A stretch of DNA of 64,000 nt from Dichotomocladium elegans (Eukaryota > Mucoromycota > Mucoromycetes > Mucorales > Lichtheimiaceae): assembly GCA_025716815.1 (NCBI GenBank), contig JAIXMN010000014.1, positions 917,399 to 981,398 of the forward strand. The letters run 5' to 3'. The translations under genes were made by a program, and so were the position numbers. The notes beneath the pieces were generated by a model that saw only the letters and a list, made by a program, of their open reading frames with translations, searched no databases and was not told the DNA's origin. This document shows, piece by piece, positions 12,600-25,500 of this stretch. Each line of letters starts with the position of its first letter. Positions within the stretch are counted from its first letter, which is position 1.

Positions 12600-13411
12600 G
12601 GTTCGTCGATAATACCGACGCTATCGCTTGGCCCTTCTGGAACTTGTTCCACACAACACTGCTGTCTCCTACATACCCAGCGCGAGGATTTGAGTGTCCT
12701 CAGGCCAGCTTGTGTCAAGCTGCAAACTCAAACGAGAGATTCTCTGGACATCCCAAATCGTGTCATTATCGACCTCGTTAGCCATCAAAACTATTGACGG
12801 TGGTTGCACATGGGAGATCAGGATAGAAATACGTATCTCACGGAATCAGCGCTTGCTCTGCGCTGGGTAGCCCGTTGAACATCATATCCAAATGAAATTG
12901 TGGATTTCAATTGCCCTTCCCCCCTTTATACACTTTGACTCACCAAGCCTGCACATACCAAGACGTATCCTGGTTAGCACATGGCGATAACCAGGACAGA
13001 GAACGGCTGGTGCCCCCGCGTAAGCAAACAGCAACTAAGTCCCGGCCCCACCGTGAGGCAGGCATCCCTTTTGAGCTCTTTCCCATAGATTCGATTCGAA
13101 TTAAAAGCAAGTCGATATAAAGATTCATCATCATGCTGTAAGATTTCTGGGCAAAACCCAACTGCGATTTTGGTGATCCTGCGACTTCACCTCTGGAAAA
13201 CGGTGTATATCAACAGTAGAGTGAGCGGACGAGGCTGCATCACACGTCTATAAGCACTGATTACATGTTTTATTGACATTTTTTGTTTGTTTTTATTCTA
13301 GATGCAGAGAGGGAGGGAAGCCGTTTAAGCGGACTTGGCAAGCTCTGATAATACATAGGAAAGAACCGCAAGTTAATCAATTGGCACAGCCGATTCGCAG
13401 GTTCCTTTTCT
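12600..13411. other. Intergenic with a transposon-end remnant
   Basis: No gene recognised. Bases about 13138-13212 match the terminal sequence of the Tc1/mariner-like family seen intact near 44,600 and 51,500; see the separate repeat entry. Confidence 0.5.
13138..13212 (+). repeat. Solo terminal sequence of a Tc1/mariner-like family
   Basis: Contains gatttctgggcaaaa, then gatcctgcgacttc, then a stretch ending gtgtata. The same blocks in the same order occur at 44,625-44,660 joined to 46,245-46,300, and inverted at 51,490-51,590. At those two sites they lie upstream of transposase fragments. Here no transposase follows, so it is a solo end or a decayed MITE. Confidence 0.65.
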
Positions 13412-14500
13412 TCACAACTTACTCTCAACATCAGCAACGGCCTGATCCAAGATCTGCTGCTGGATAGACGGATCCTGGAGATCCTTGTGGATCTTTTCAA
13501 TCAAGTAAGCAGCCAACTGCTTCTGCTCACGGTCGCGAAGCTGAGCCTCATGGCGGACCCATGAGTCGAGAGTGGTCTTGACCTCGTGCGCAACATCAAC
13601 TTTCTGCTTCAGCACAAATGCCTCAGCCTCGAGCTGTGCAGTCTCGCGGGAGAGCTCGAACAGCGCCTTGGTAACATCGACAAGGTCCTTCATTTGACCA
13701 GCCTCGTTGATGCGCTCCTGGACAGTAGCTTTGTGCTCCTCACGAGCCTTGTTCAGGATGCTCTTGATGCGCTGTTTACACACATATATATAGATATTTA
13801 TACAAAAGGTCAGTCATTGCGCTGCATAGACCAATCACGCGGAGAACACAAAAGAAAATGACGATGCATACGTTGATATGGTCGTTAGCCATGTTGGTAT
13901 AAGGCTCACGAAGGTACTTGAGAAGGACACCCAAGAGACCAGCAGTGGCAACGAGAACAAGGGTTTCCTCATTCAAGATGTAAATTTCCTTGGAAATCAA
14001 TGCAGTAGCAGCACCGGTACCAATGGTCAGATAAGCAGCCTTGGCACCCATAGAGTCACCGGGAAGATTATCGAGGATGCTAGACTTCTGAGGAGCGGCT
14101 ACCAACGTCCTTATTTCAGCATTACGAAAAATCACAATGGACCTAGACTCTCTTCTTCTTTCTCGTTACCTTCAGTTTGCGTGCTGTAAAGGCGGGCACT
14201 AAAGAAAAATTCGGGCGATATTAGCAAACAATGGTGGAGTTCTCGAAAGTTAACAACAAAAAAGTGTTTTCCGCTGTACATACGCGGCCGCGACAGTAGT
14301 ACGGCGAGAAGCAGTTGTGATAGCAGGGCGAGCAGCGGTAGCTAAATGACGCGTGAAACTGGAGTTAATTCTCATCCGGATCAGTGGAATGGGAGAAATT
14401 TGATGAGGGGCAATAACAACAATAACAATAACAAAAAAGAAATAACGAAATCGGTAGAATGCGTACCAGCGGCGCTCTTGATCAAAAGTCGGAAGGCCAT
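13412..14500 (-). CDS. ATP4: Mitochondrial F1Fo ATP synthase subunit b (Atp4)
   Basis: Peripheral-stalk subunit linking F1 to the membrane sector, mitochondrial inner membrane. Five exons on the minus strand: 14500-14467, 14341-14284, 14198-14170, 14098-13872, 13771-13412; all phases agree, giving 235 aa. The first 35 or so residues are Arg/Ala/Ser/Thr-rich with no acids, a mitochondrial presequence. PQKSSILDNLP begins the mature part, followed by two hydrophobic segments (AYLTIGTGAATALISKEIY and LVLVATAGLLGVLL). A long charged helical region then follows, ending EKIHKDLQDPSIQQQIL. Size and layout fit fungal Atp4. The ATG at 14500 starts the presequence, and the small exons 1-3 encode it. Confidence 0.9.
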
Positions 14501-15404
14501 ATTTGCCTAGACGAGCAATTCGGTTAGCGTCATCCTCGGGATTCTCTGCTGTGTTTCGTGAAGAAAAAAAAATATCTCACACACAGAAAACGTCTCTAGG
14601 TTAAAGCACAACCCCTGTGGGTAGGAAGGCCTGCACCCGAAGTTTTGTTCAGCTCAAATCATCCACCCACCCCCGGGGTGACGTTCACACCTGTTTCAAA
14701 TCCAGCCCTTTTTTTTCTCTTTGGCCACTTGAGGAAGTCGCTTAAAAAATTTAAGCTCGCACACACGCAACGCAGCAATCTCCGTCCTTGCATAAGAGAA
14801 CCTGTCAGGTGTTCAGCATGGGGAGTGAGCCTATGAAATCTATTTATCAAGCCTCGAAATTAATCTCATGCCTTTGAAAGCTACTGATTAGTGTGCTCAC
14901 TTTTTACGCGTGTCGGGAGTAATTAGAAAAAGGGGACAATGTAACAAAACGCACAAGCAGCTAAGCGACGCTATCGAAATACTCATGAGCGTCTGGCTTA
15001 CTGGCTAGTGATGCTGGTATCACGATTATTCTTGCCAATCTTATTATTATTCGCTACTGTAGAAGAAGTTGATATTGCTTCGTTCGGGGAGGAAATTTCA
15101 ACTGGCAATGTGCTTTTCACCCAAGGAACAATCGAGCAGGTTGCCCTTCTCGTCTTCCTCCACGATTTGATAGCAGCTTCTACAATTGGTTGGGGAACTT
15201 GTCTTCAATGAGAAACGTCTGTTTCCACCGACAGACGGGGCCAAGCGATGAAGAGAGAGATACGTAGGGACTTTGACAGCTTTCAGGCAGCGGGGCTCAT
15301 GCCTCATAGGGATGTCACCACTGATTGGCCGAGATTTAAATGGCAGAACGGTGGTACGGGAAACTGTTGAACAAGTCTCAAGCAGCCAAATACATCGCTT
15401 TCCG
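14501..15404. other. Divergent intergenic region, ATP4 / IMP1
   Basis: About 900 bp between divergent starts. Short A and T runs occur near 14560 and 14710. No ORF here resembles a known protein, and no RNA gene was seen. Confidence 0.45.
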
Positions 15405-16063
15405 ATGGGACTCTTCCACTTTTTTCGGCAGCATGGCGGGAAAATTGCACGAGGAGCAACCTATGCGGTCCAATTTATGTGTTTTACCCATGTGTTCAAT
15501 CAATATGTAATGGAAGCGACTTTTGTAAGTATCCCTCCATATCAGGCTGCTGCGATTGCCGACTCAACAAGTGTGATTCTCAGTGCATGGGGCCATCGAT
15601 GCTTCCCAACTTTAACATGACTGGCGACATTGTCGCTGTTGAGCACATCACAAAACACTTTCGTGACTACAGATTGGGAGACGTTGTGGTTTGCATATCA
15701 CCTGCCGTCCCAGGTCGCGCTGTGCTCAAACGGATCCTTGGTTTGGTATTTTTAAAAGCATAACTTATGTCTTATGTTCCTGATATGCTGATGTGGCAAA
15801 TGATATACATAGCCTGGAGACAATATCTGCGTCGACCCTACAGCTGCAGAGCGGAAATATATTGATGTAAGTTGGAGACCGTGGATATGAGATTATGTAA
15901 AGAGCTCTGGAGTGAAGAGGGAATAGCTATTAACGAAGATACCCAGGTTCCTGAGGGACATGTATGGGTGATGGGCGACAATTTAAGTAACTCGACAGAC
16001 TCACGTATTTATGGCCCTGTGCCTATGGGTTTGATTCGAGGACGTGTCTTTGCCAGGGTATAA
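15405..16063 (+). CDS. IMP1: Mitochondrial inner-membrane signal peptidase, Imp1-like
   Basis: S26-family Ser/Lys protease that removes inner-membrane sorting signals. Four exons: 15405-15524, 15584-15745, 15813-15866, 15947-16063; in phase, 151 aa. A hydrophobic N-terminal segment (residues about 17-37) is followed by [11 protein letters not shown] with the nucleophile Ser45 and by [11 protein letters not shown] with the general base Lys89. The conserved box [17 protein letters not shown] with YGPVP after it completes the fold. Length fits Imp1 (about 160-190 aa). The last codons run to GRVFARV and stop; a GT lies in that final segment, so an extra short 3' exon cannot be excluded. Confidence 0.88.
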
Positions 16064-16576
16064 GAAAAAGGCAATGGGATCATTGGAATTAGCATGTTAC
16101 TGAACCATCTTATACATAAATCTATAGCTATGGCCGGAATGTCGCTGGGTCCCAGAAGCGCTCTTGCCAGTGTCCTTCGAAGATTACATGAAATAGTATG
16201 CATGGTCTTTGCCGTAACCTCCATTATCCTTCCTTTCTTCTTTCGCTATGAGTTCCTTGATTATAATAAGCATGGCTTTGCAACCCGAATTGTTGTATTT
16301 TTCCCCTCTTTACTATATGTCCTTAGTCAAGATTCTTTCAATGTGGCTTTTGCCATAGTGTCTCTAGCTACAGAAAAAGTGCCACTTTTCAACAGGGCAA
16401 ATGAGCGCCCCGTGATTACCTCTCAAATCCCAGCCAGCGAAAAAAAGCGCCGAGTCGTTGCGCGGTGCCATGGGAATATTATTCAGCCGCAAATTCAATC
16501 CGGAAAAGGTTCCTAAAACGAACTGGATACTGTAAATTAAGCCCTTTGTTTTCCGTGTGCCAGGTTCACGACGTCC
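16064..16576. other. Intergenic, probable 5' region of the Zn2Cys6 gene
   Basis: A 140-codon frame (16094-16516) with one hydrophobic stretch crosses this interval, but it shows no family resemblance. I treat it as upstream region of the transcription factor gene rather than a gene. Confidence 0.4.
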
Positions 16577-19500
16577 ATGACCGAGCAGAATCGATACCTT
16601 TCCCAAAACTACGGGCGGCCTCGCCCACCATTGACCACTAGCCCTAATGACAAAATCTCTCCGTCCGCATTCTGGCGTAATCCTGCCTTTAACGCCGACT
16701 TTCCTCGGATGCGTGAGGGCCACTCGGCTTCACCGCCGAATTTCAACAGGGAAGAAACATTCAAGCCCTCGGAATCAGCAGCGCCGTCTAGCGTTAATGG
16801 TCCCTCCCGTCAGGCATATATTTCCCCTCGCCCCTTATCTAGGCCTTCCGCCAGTATCGGTGAAGTGGAGGAAGGATCGACAGCACAACACTATCAGCAA
16901 CAGAACATCCAGCTGGGCTCAGGAGCCAACACCACGCCACCTCGCCGAACTCGGATCACACGTGCCTGTAAGTACTTCAAAATGAAGGGGAAGGCATGCG
17001 TACCCAAAGAACGCATACCAGCAAACTCACAGCAAATTTACTCTTCTACATCTCTTACACAAATGCGTGTCTGTGTATCTCTCTCTCTGTGTGTGTGTGT
17101 GTGAACGCGCAGGCGATACTTGTAGGCGAAAAAAGATTAAGTGAGCAAGAACTTTAATAGTTCGCGGTGACACTAAAGTAGATTCTGGTGCTCTAAACGT
17201 GATTTCTATATAGATGTGATGTCGATACCGCTTTCCCGTGCACAACTTGCAAACAATACGACTGGGAATGCACCTTTAACGATGTATGTTGGAAAAAAAT
17301 ATAAATCTAGAAGCATCAAAGACTGACATGCTGATTATGACATCCATCCTCTCTCTTTCTGCTTTTTGACAGACAGCCAAGAAAAGAGGTCCTCCCAAAG
17401 GGTAAAGATGGAGGAAAAACTCTTTCTGGGACAAGCTCACAAAACCTCCTTTATTAGCTATATTGAAAGTTTGGAGACTCGTCTAAAAAAAATGGAGGCG
17501 CTACTTGAACAGATGCAATCACGCAAACAGCAGACCGATTCGGTGCTACCGCCCGAAACGAGTTCCGTCCCCAGCCACAAACGGAAGCGATCGCTGGAGG
17601 GCGTACAGGTCGTCCGAAGCAGGGAAGATGGAGACAATAGCTCTTTTGACAGCAGCAACCGTAATAACGACGATGGCGAAGAAGACGATGATGACGACGA
17701 CGCGGAAGGAACGAACAAGGTTGTGCGCTATCATGGAAGCTCTTCGGGTTTTTATCTCATGCGAAACATGCTGCCTGAAACCGTCAAGTCTAAAGAACGT
17801 GGTATCACCATACGACCTCTTGGTACCGGCCCAGTTCCTTCAGACGGAGGCAATCCTTCGTTTCGCGTCCGAAAACTGGGTGGCTTTGATGAAGATTTAG
17901 TACTTGTGCGTGATGCACTGGATTCGGATAAGAACGAGGCAGAAGAAACAGAAGAATTGGTGCCTCGTAAGATTATGGAAACATTGGTTCATGTGTAAGT
18001 GAAGAGATACAATATAAAGTTTTTTTGGCTAATGGACAGACGCTATAGATATTTTGACGTACAAAACGCCACATTACCTATCATCAGCAAACAAGAATAC
18101 ATTAATGCGTTTGAAGGGCGAACTTCGCCACCGCCTTCACCACTACTGACATACGCTATATGTACCTATTCATGCTTTGTGATCAGCTCTGATGACCCGG
18201 TTTTTAAAGAATGCGGAATGAGCTGCGATCAAGTCTTCCACACGCTTAGCGATCGTGCAAGCCACCTTATACGGCGGGACTATTTAACGTCTGGTATTTC
18301 GACCATCAAGGCTCTCGTTATTTTGTGTAGCCAACCGACATACTCCACAAGTTCCTATCGTAACTGGATCTTGGCGGGCATGGCTGTGCGAATGGTAAGC
18401 GAGAAAAATCAACCTTGCGATCCTGCTACAAAATGTTCCTCTAACGCAGCGACTCTGTGCACCCCTCCCACTCCCTCTGGATTTTTCCGTCCCATTTCTT
18501 CAACTCGAAGGCTCAAGACCTCGGTCTGCACCGGACTGTTCGAGGCGAAGAAGCATCCAAAGAAAAGATAGAGGCAAGCAAACGACTTTGGTACAGTGTA
18601 TATGTTACCGATCGATGGTGCTGCGCTGCAATGGGACGTCCGTTGGCTATTGCCGATTCTGACTGTGATGTGGATCTTCCGGACATGGTCGGCGCAGACA
18701 ACAAAGATTACAGCATCTTTGTGAACTTTATCAAACTCTCTGGTATCCTTGGTGAGATATTGCGACGCATCTACTCTCCCAAAGCCAAGGCAGCTGGGTA
18801 CCGTGGTCCAGCAGCAGAACAGACAGTGGCAAATCAACAAAAGATGTTGAGTGATTGGTTCGCCCAGCTTCCTGACGACTGCCGGATAACCGAAGAAGAT
18901 CTAGCAGCAATCCGTCAGAATCCAGACCAGTTTTTAAATACCAAAAAGCTAGAGCAAGGTGGTCCTCTCACCGTCTGCTATCACTCAGTAACTTTGCTTT
19001 TGCATCGGCCGTTCATTGTTTTTGAAGGCGAAGGCGCGGCAGAACAGCAACAGCAGCAAGAGAATATTTACATTGATGCAGCTCGGCGATGCATGGATGC
19101 AGCAAGAATGACAATAGAAATCGCGCGGGTCGTGCCATCCGCAAGCATTGCTCGCTTCGGATGGAACTTTTCAGGTATAGACGGCGTAGTCTGAGAAGGA
19201 GAAAAACATCATCTTGCTGACGCTGCGCATTAGTCTATTCTGTTTTCCAGGCAACCCTTATCCATGTATATAATTGCACGAGCAACGATCCTAACGTTGC
19301 CAGGGCCGCACAGGAGTATGTCTGGATAGGCAAAGATTGTCTGACAGACTTGACTTGCGACATCCCCTATGGCCCTCCCATCATCCCGTTTCTTGAGAAG
19401 TTGATTGCCCTTCTCGGTACTGACTCGTTGAAGTCAAAAAAGGGCAGTAATGATCCTGATGAGATGTCTGACGCTAGCGCCACAGCAGCTGCATCGAGTA

Positions 19501-19908
19501 GCAGCGCGAAGAACGATGCAGGTGCTAGTTCCGCTTCAGCGACCGCGTCTGTTCCTCTCCATCAAAATCAAACGCAAGCATCAATGGCAGGATCGTCGAT
19601 AAACTTACCCAATGCAGCTCCTGGTAATGCCGGTGTCGGTGCCAGTGTCAGCGCCAGTGCAGGTCCTAGTGCTAGTTCGAGTGGCAGTTACGAACCGCAG
19701 GCGCAAGCAACTTGGCAGCAACTTTTTTCTTCGGCAGGCACCCCATTTACCAACGACTCCACGGGCTTTGATTTGCAAGGTAAACATGGAAGGAGAGAGA
19801 AAGAGATCGTCCTGATGAGCAATGGAACTGATTTGCCTCTTTGGTTTAGCTTGGACCAACTTTCTCTCCGGAAGTCAATCCACCGATCCCTTATATTTCA
19901 TGCCATAA
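16577..19908 (+). CDS. Zn(II)2Cys6 transcription factor with fungal_trans domain
   Basis: Nuclear DNA-binding regulator, about 889 aa. Nine exons: 16577-16967, 17113-17140, 17214-17283, 17373-17401, 17458-17994, 18049-18394, 18511-19174, 19234-19779, 19850-19908. The zinc cluster is split over four exons: ACDTCRRKKIKCD joined to CTTCKQYDWEC, with six cysteines correctly spaced. YIESLETRLKKMEALLEQM forms the dimerisation coiled coil, followed by an acidic low-complexity linker. The middle-homology region contains ASKRLWYSVYVTDRWCC and the GRPLAI box. A Ser/Ala/Gln-rich tail ends WTNFLSGSQS...LYFMP. Exon 9 depends on the intron 19780-19849 (GTAAAC...TTTAG); read-through would give a less likely tail. 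The exon 6 acceptor could also be at 18039. Target genes are unknown. Confidence 0.85.
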
Positions 19909-20063
19909 AAAACGCTGCTTGTAGAAGACGGGAGTAATCAGTTATTTTTTGTAAAATAAAAATGGAGCATTATGTTGCAATCGAGAGAAATATCTTGGAT
20001 CACGGCGAAAAGCTTTGCTGAGTTGCTCCGAACGGGAAGCATAAGTTATTCCTAAATCGATTT

Positions 20064-20116
20064 TGTGTGAGCGTGTCTGTGTGTGTGGGTGTGCGTGTGT
20101 GTGTGTGTGTGTGTGC
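20064..20116. repeat. (TG)n microsatellite
   Basis: Imperfect TG repeat with a few interruptions, about 70 bp upstream of the CDC16 start codon. Confidence 0.85.
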
Positions 20117-20184
20117 TTTTGTGGTTTTTTTTCTTTACCCCTCTCTCCCTCCCGCACTTCTTTCTATCAAAAACTGTACATACG

Positions 20185-23100
20185 ATGCAGTCTGACCGAA
20201 GCAACAGATCGACTCCGGTCCGCCCAGGTGACCTAGCTTCCGATTCCATGACATCACCTTTCCGATTCACTGAAGGCAGCCCCATCGACAATGCGTTTAT
20301 TCACTCGTTTGGTGCACGCGGTACTTCGCTTTCGCCCATTGTCCACCAGAACACGAGCGGCATTGGAAACGCTAGTTTTGCCCATTATGGTGATAACTCT
20401 GATTTGGCGATCTCGACGACACCACTGGCAGCATCTCGATCAGCCGTCTTCATGCCTCCACTAGGCGATTCCTTCTCAATCACCACTCGGCCGCCTCTTC
20501 TCTTTCCGGCAGACACGTCTGCGAGTATGCTCCGAACCGATTCTCGTGAAGATCGGCTACGGATTATGCGGTACGATGCACAACAGATGCATCTAACCAA
20601 AGCCGCGATATTCTACGGCGAAAAAATAATGGCGATCACAGGTACGTCTCTTTTTTTTTCCCCCTTCTCGTTTTAATCTTTTGCGAATGGTACCAATCTG
20701 TATTCTTTGGAATGATATGGATCCATTTGAAAGACGACACGAACGATATATACTGGCTGGCGCAGGTGTATTACGACTCGAACCAATTTGAACGGGCACT
20801 CGATCTCTTGAATAAGAAAAACACATTGAACAAGAGCGTCCAATGTCGATACCTAGCAGGTCTATGCGCCGTAAGCAAAGAGACTGGGGAGTGGAAATAA
20901 AGAAGAAAGGGGTGGGGGAAGTAACATGGATTGATTCTTCTTCTGCGATTAGAATGCGTTAGAGAATTGGAGAGACGTCCTAGACTATCTGGGCCTTGAG
21001 AACCCCTTCGCGGATAAAGGTATTTTCGTATCAATTCATGCATCAACTGAATCCTAATTTCATGCAAAATCTAGAATTCAAACACGACGTGGACATGGAC
21101 GGGCGGATAAAGGTATTATTGGTTTAGTTATCTATCCTGAAGGCATTAACCGGGATCTTTCATTTCACACACGCATATAAAGCTTGAAGCAAGTATGTGT
21201 TACGTCCGAGGAACTGCATATCTTCATCTCAGAGATATCGAAAAGGCGAAAAGGTGTTTCAAAGAAGCTCTCTTTGTTGATGTCCGCTGCTATGATGTAA
21301 GCCGCTATTTGATCGGGGAAAAACAACCATATTTTGGTAGTAATCCGGTATATACTATATGCATGAAGGCTCTTGAGGCGCTTGTGCAGTACAACATGTT
21401 AGACGAAAGAGCAGGTAACCATGATGAGTTTCGGCGGTTATCATTGCTTCTAAATAGAAGGCTTTTGCCAGAGTGGGAGTTCATTATGACATTGCCATAC
21501 GATGAACATTGCGGAGCCGACGCCGAATTCTTTCGATCTCTTTACATTCTTCACTTGAAGAAGGTAAGGATTAAATATCTTTAATATCCTCTTGCATGAA
21601 TGATCTGATATCTATACGGTATGTTAGTATTCGCATATCAACGAAGTCCAGGAAGCTCAGAAAAAAGCGCAGGAAGAACTACATTTGAAAAACAGTCTTG
21701 ATGTACTGAATAGTACTGCTGAATCACTTCTAGCAGAGTCCAAGTTCAAAGAATGTCTGAAGATATGTGAACAGTATGTAACTGCTGGATAAACAGCATA
21801 TTATTTCATCTAATCACTCCTTCTTCTTCATGACAGGATTCAAGAGCAAGACGCGTTATACGTAAAATCTATACCGGCGTACCTTTCATGTCTTTACGAA
21901 CTTGGAGAGAAAAATCGGTTATATGAGCTGGCACAGGAATTGGTAGACAAGTTGAATGACGAAGCAGTTACTTGGCATGCAGTTGGGATGTATTATCTTT
22001 ATATCAAGAAGTATTCGGACGCTCGACGATATTTTAGGTAAGAAACACACATGATGCATCCGACAGCGAGAATTTCCCTGGCATTCATTTATGGCCAGTC
22101 AAGCCACGGCCATGGACCCCTACTTTGAGGCATCATGGTTAGGATATGGTCATGCATTTGCTGCAGAAAACGATCACGATCAAGCTATCAATGCCTATCT
22201 GAGCTGTAGCAAATTAATACCAGGGTACGTCCGTATAAAAATTGAATCCATTCGTAGGTATTACTCATCCTTTATCTCGCAGCGCGCATCTGCCTTACAT
22301 GTACATTGGCATGGAATACATGAAACAAAATCTGATGGATACTGCGTACGAATATCTCAGGAAGAGTCTGAGCAAAAGTGCCAGTGATCCTTACCTACTC
22401 AATGAATTCGCTGTATACCACTATCAAAAGAAAGAGTAAGATCCGAAGCCATCGTGATGAAACACGCTCTTTAACAAATTTTACCCAAAAGATACACCAA
22501 GGCTCTTGAATATGCTCGGACGGCTCTGAAACTTGCAAAAGGACGATATAGCATGCAGAGCTCGATATGGCCGCTGATATGGGCGAACCTTGGACATGTA
22601 TATCGGAACTTAGGGTAAGAGCAATAACAATAGACAAATCGCTCGCCGGATTTCATGATATAGACTGACCGAAATTAGCGAGTACGATCGGGCCCTAAAG
22701 TGCTTCCATCTTACTCTGATTAGGGATCCAACTAATTCAGATGCTCGCGGAGCTATTGGACTCATATATTATCTTCAGCGCAAATATGCATTAGCTGTCA
22801 CGGAGTATCAAGAGGTGTGAGGAGTAAGGAGGAGATTTGATTGAACCGAGTGCTTATCAGCGTTACTCTCAGGCATTACGAAACGCAAAATCGGATGGTC
22901 TCTTGCTCCAACTTATTGATCGAGCGCTTTTGAGTGCAGCAAAGGAACCGCTGGTGGCAATTACAAACCAAAAGCATAGCTCGGATAACTTGTTTGCCCC
23001 GGGGTACAAGGAAGATGACCCAGATGTGTTTCTAGATGAGGAGATAGCGGCGCTGGATACCAATCAATTAACACAGTTTGATGAAGAGGTCATGGATCAT

Positions 23101-23190
23101 GGCGATGTACTCGACGATAATATGATAGACGAGTCCATATTGATCGATGATGGAGACCTTCGACCAAACATGTCAAGAGAATGGCTATAA
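20185..23190 (+). CDS. CDC16: Anaphase-promoting complex subunit Cdc16/Cut9/APC6
   Basis: TPR scaffold subunit of the APC/C ubiquitin ligase. Fourteen exons: 20185-20641, 20734-20870, 20953-21019, 21075-21112, 21183-21296, 21369-21414, 21472-21563, 21628-21773, 21837-22037, 22099-22224, 22283-22435, 22492-22614, 22679-22814, 22873-23190; all phases agree, giving 717 aa. About 150 Ser/Thr-rich N-terminal residues precede a chain of TPR-like repeats, such as DIYWLAQVYYDSNQFERALDLL, WHAVGMYYLYIKKYSDARRYF, ASWLGYGHAFAAENDHDQAI and PYMYIGMEYMKQNLMDTAYEY. The tail is acidic (DDPDVFLDEEIAALD). The segment AKRCFKEALFVDVRCYDALEALV is Cut9-like and requires introns 21297-21368 and 21415-21471, both with good signals. 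Confidence 0.88.
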
Positions 23191-24101
23191 GCACTATGCG
23201 AAGTGATGTATCTATAAACATACTTCCTCTCCGACCATCATAGCCTTTTTTTTTCATCCGTATCCTTCCTGTTTGCCGTTGTCGATTTTTTTTTCGCAGC
23301 CATATACCTCATCTAACCAGTTTTTTTTTTAAAAAAAAAAAAATAATAATAATAATAATAATAATTGGATCAGAGCGTTAATAATAAACTCAAATGTAAC
23401 TATAATGCAAATAAACTCTTCTTTGGTCCCAAACAACGTTAGAAGCGTAGACCTTCCCAGCCCAGCGCCCTCTGCATATTTATAGCACTGTCGATCGGGA
23501 TACAGCCCTAGTGACCATCATCGAATTACAGAAAGACTGTAATAGGAAACCCTCTTCGGCTGGTTGCTTGAGAGGATATATTGAAGAGCTACCGAGGCTG
23601 GTATCGTTCGACAGCCAGGCGATGTTGATGAGCATGTCCCCTGACTTGGGACTACAGCGGAGTCATATGCGACGTGAACTTTGTAAGATAGAGTGTACTG
23701 GTACTACGGTACCACCTATATGGCACAGGAAGAGACATTACTTGGAACACATCAATCGCTCCAGCGCTGCATCATTAAATCATCAGCTGGTCCGGAAAAA
23801 TCGGTTGATGTGCATATTTATATATAGTATATATACGGTGATGACAGGTGAATCCGAAAACTGAGATACGCGTATAATGCGCGGTATTGTTTGAACATTT
23901 TGCTGATATTAACTCCAGATGCGTGTATATCCTCGTCGAAGGGGCTGATATCAATCTTGTTTATTTTTATTATGGCAAAAAGGCACGTTCACCGACCGAG
24001 TATATTTATGTATATGCCGCGCAACCCTAACAAACATTTAACAAGTGTGTTTACGCGTCTCACAAAGCATCCGTTAGTTATTCAAAAGTTCGACGACTTT
24101 A

Positions 24102-24134
<33 letters not shown>

Positions 24135-24462
24135 TTTTCAGGCGATAAAATGGAAAAAGCGTTCTTTTTTCTCTGATTCATCCGTCGAGGATATGAATGT
24201 GGTATGTGAATATCAAAAAGGCTGATGGGTTGTACGCTAAACAACGCTAGCAACAGAAGCATTAGACAAGAGTCTGTAAAATAAAATACTGTCATCTTTT
24301 TGACGAGAACTTGGTTCTGTGGTAACACCAGACCGTGCAGTTTCACATTGACATCGAACCTTAAATGGCTGAGGTTACTCAGAGAGCGCATGTTTTTTTT
24401 TTCTTTTTTTTTTTTTTACAACCCGTAGGACCTTATTTTTTTTATAAGGTCCCTTCATATTT
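23191..24462. other. Intergenic with simple repeats and a promoter hairpin
   Basis: Holds an oligo-T/oligo-A boundary followed by (TAA)n at about 23320-23365, a (TC)n(GC)n tract at 24101-24134, and T runs near 24390-24418. A perfect 9-bp inverted repeat, GGACCTTAT...ATAAGGTCC with a 7-nt T-rich loop, lies at 24428-24452, ten bases before the methyltransferase ATG. No gene recognised; ORFs at 23511-23864 and 23891-24148 have no family resemblance. Confidence 0.55.
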
Positions 24463-25403
24463 ATGAGCATTTTCAACTTCTTTCGCTTGTGGGGGAAAAG
24501 GTCAAAAATGAGCTCTAACAACGAATCAGAAACTCCTGGCATTAACAGCGCGGCGGCCAATACACATCCTCATGCTGACTCAGCCAAAGACACTACGCCT
24601 TATCGTGTCGAAGGCGGTCGAGAATTCCATACCGACGAATCAGTGCCGTATTTGCTGCCGAGCGATAGTGAAGGTAGAAAAGGGGGGAGGATGGAATAGA
24701 AATTGCCAGGGACAAGCAGCCATCCCTTATACGATTTTGGTTATACTGCAGAGAATGACCGAGTTCACCGACAGCATTGGCTCATTCGGCTCGCCTTTGG
24801 ATCGCACTTTGATGCTCCGGTGCAAGAAAGCCTCGAGGAAGGAATTAATGTGCTTGACTCTGGATGTGGTAAATATACATCAAAGTCCGGGTGGTGTGAT
24901 TCTCAATCCATTTCTCTTCCCTCCCCTCTCTACAGGTCCTGCTACATGGACCCTGGAAATAAGCAAATCGTATCCCAACTCCCATTTCATCGGTACTGAT
25001 ATTTCGCCTCGATTCCCCGAAGCCATCAAGCCAGCAAACTGCGAATTCAAGATCCATAACATTACCCATTCTCCGCCCTTCCCAGAAAATTATTTTGGGT
25101 ATATCCATCAGCGTCTTCTTACCCTTGGTCTTCCGGCCAAGGACTGGCCGCAGGTCCTCAAGTACCATTTTGAGACGCTCAAACCAGGCGGATGGATTGA
25201 ATTGACTGAAGTAAGTGGTGTTTTGCCATTTGTCTGGAAAGAGCGCAACGATAGCGTTTTGTGATTGATATTCATGTCCATACGTATGTGTGTGTCTTTC
25301 TTTATCTATCTGTACAGGTGTCTTACGAGTCGTTGCTTGATCATGCAGGACCCAACTTGACCATTGCTTACGAGACATGTAAGTTTCCGCGAATAATAGC
25401 CTT

Positions 25404-25500
<97 letters not shown>

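Noticed and set aside
16094..16516. 140-codon plus-strand ORF between IMP1 and the Zn2Cys6 gene
   Set aside because: One hydrophobic stretch but no recognisable family, and it fits the 5' region of the next gene.
19780..19937. Read-through C-terminus of the Zn2Cys6 factor
   Set aside because: A well-formed intron (19,780-19,849) gives a terminal segment more like fungal regulators than the read-through tail.
23511..24148. Two ORFs (117 and 85 codons) after CDC16
   Set aside because: No family resemblance and no splice partners; AT-rich intergenic sequence.
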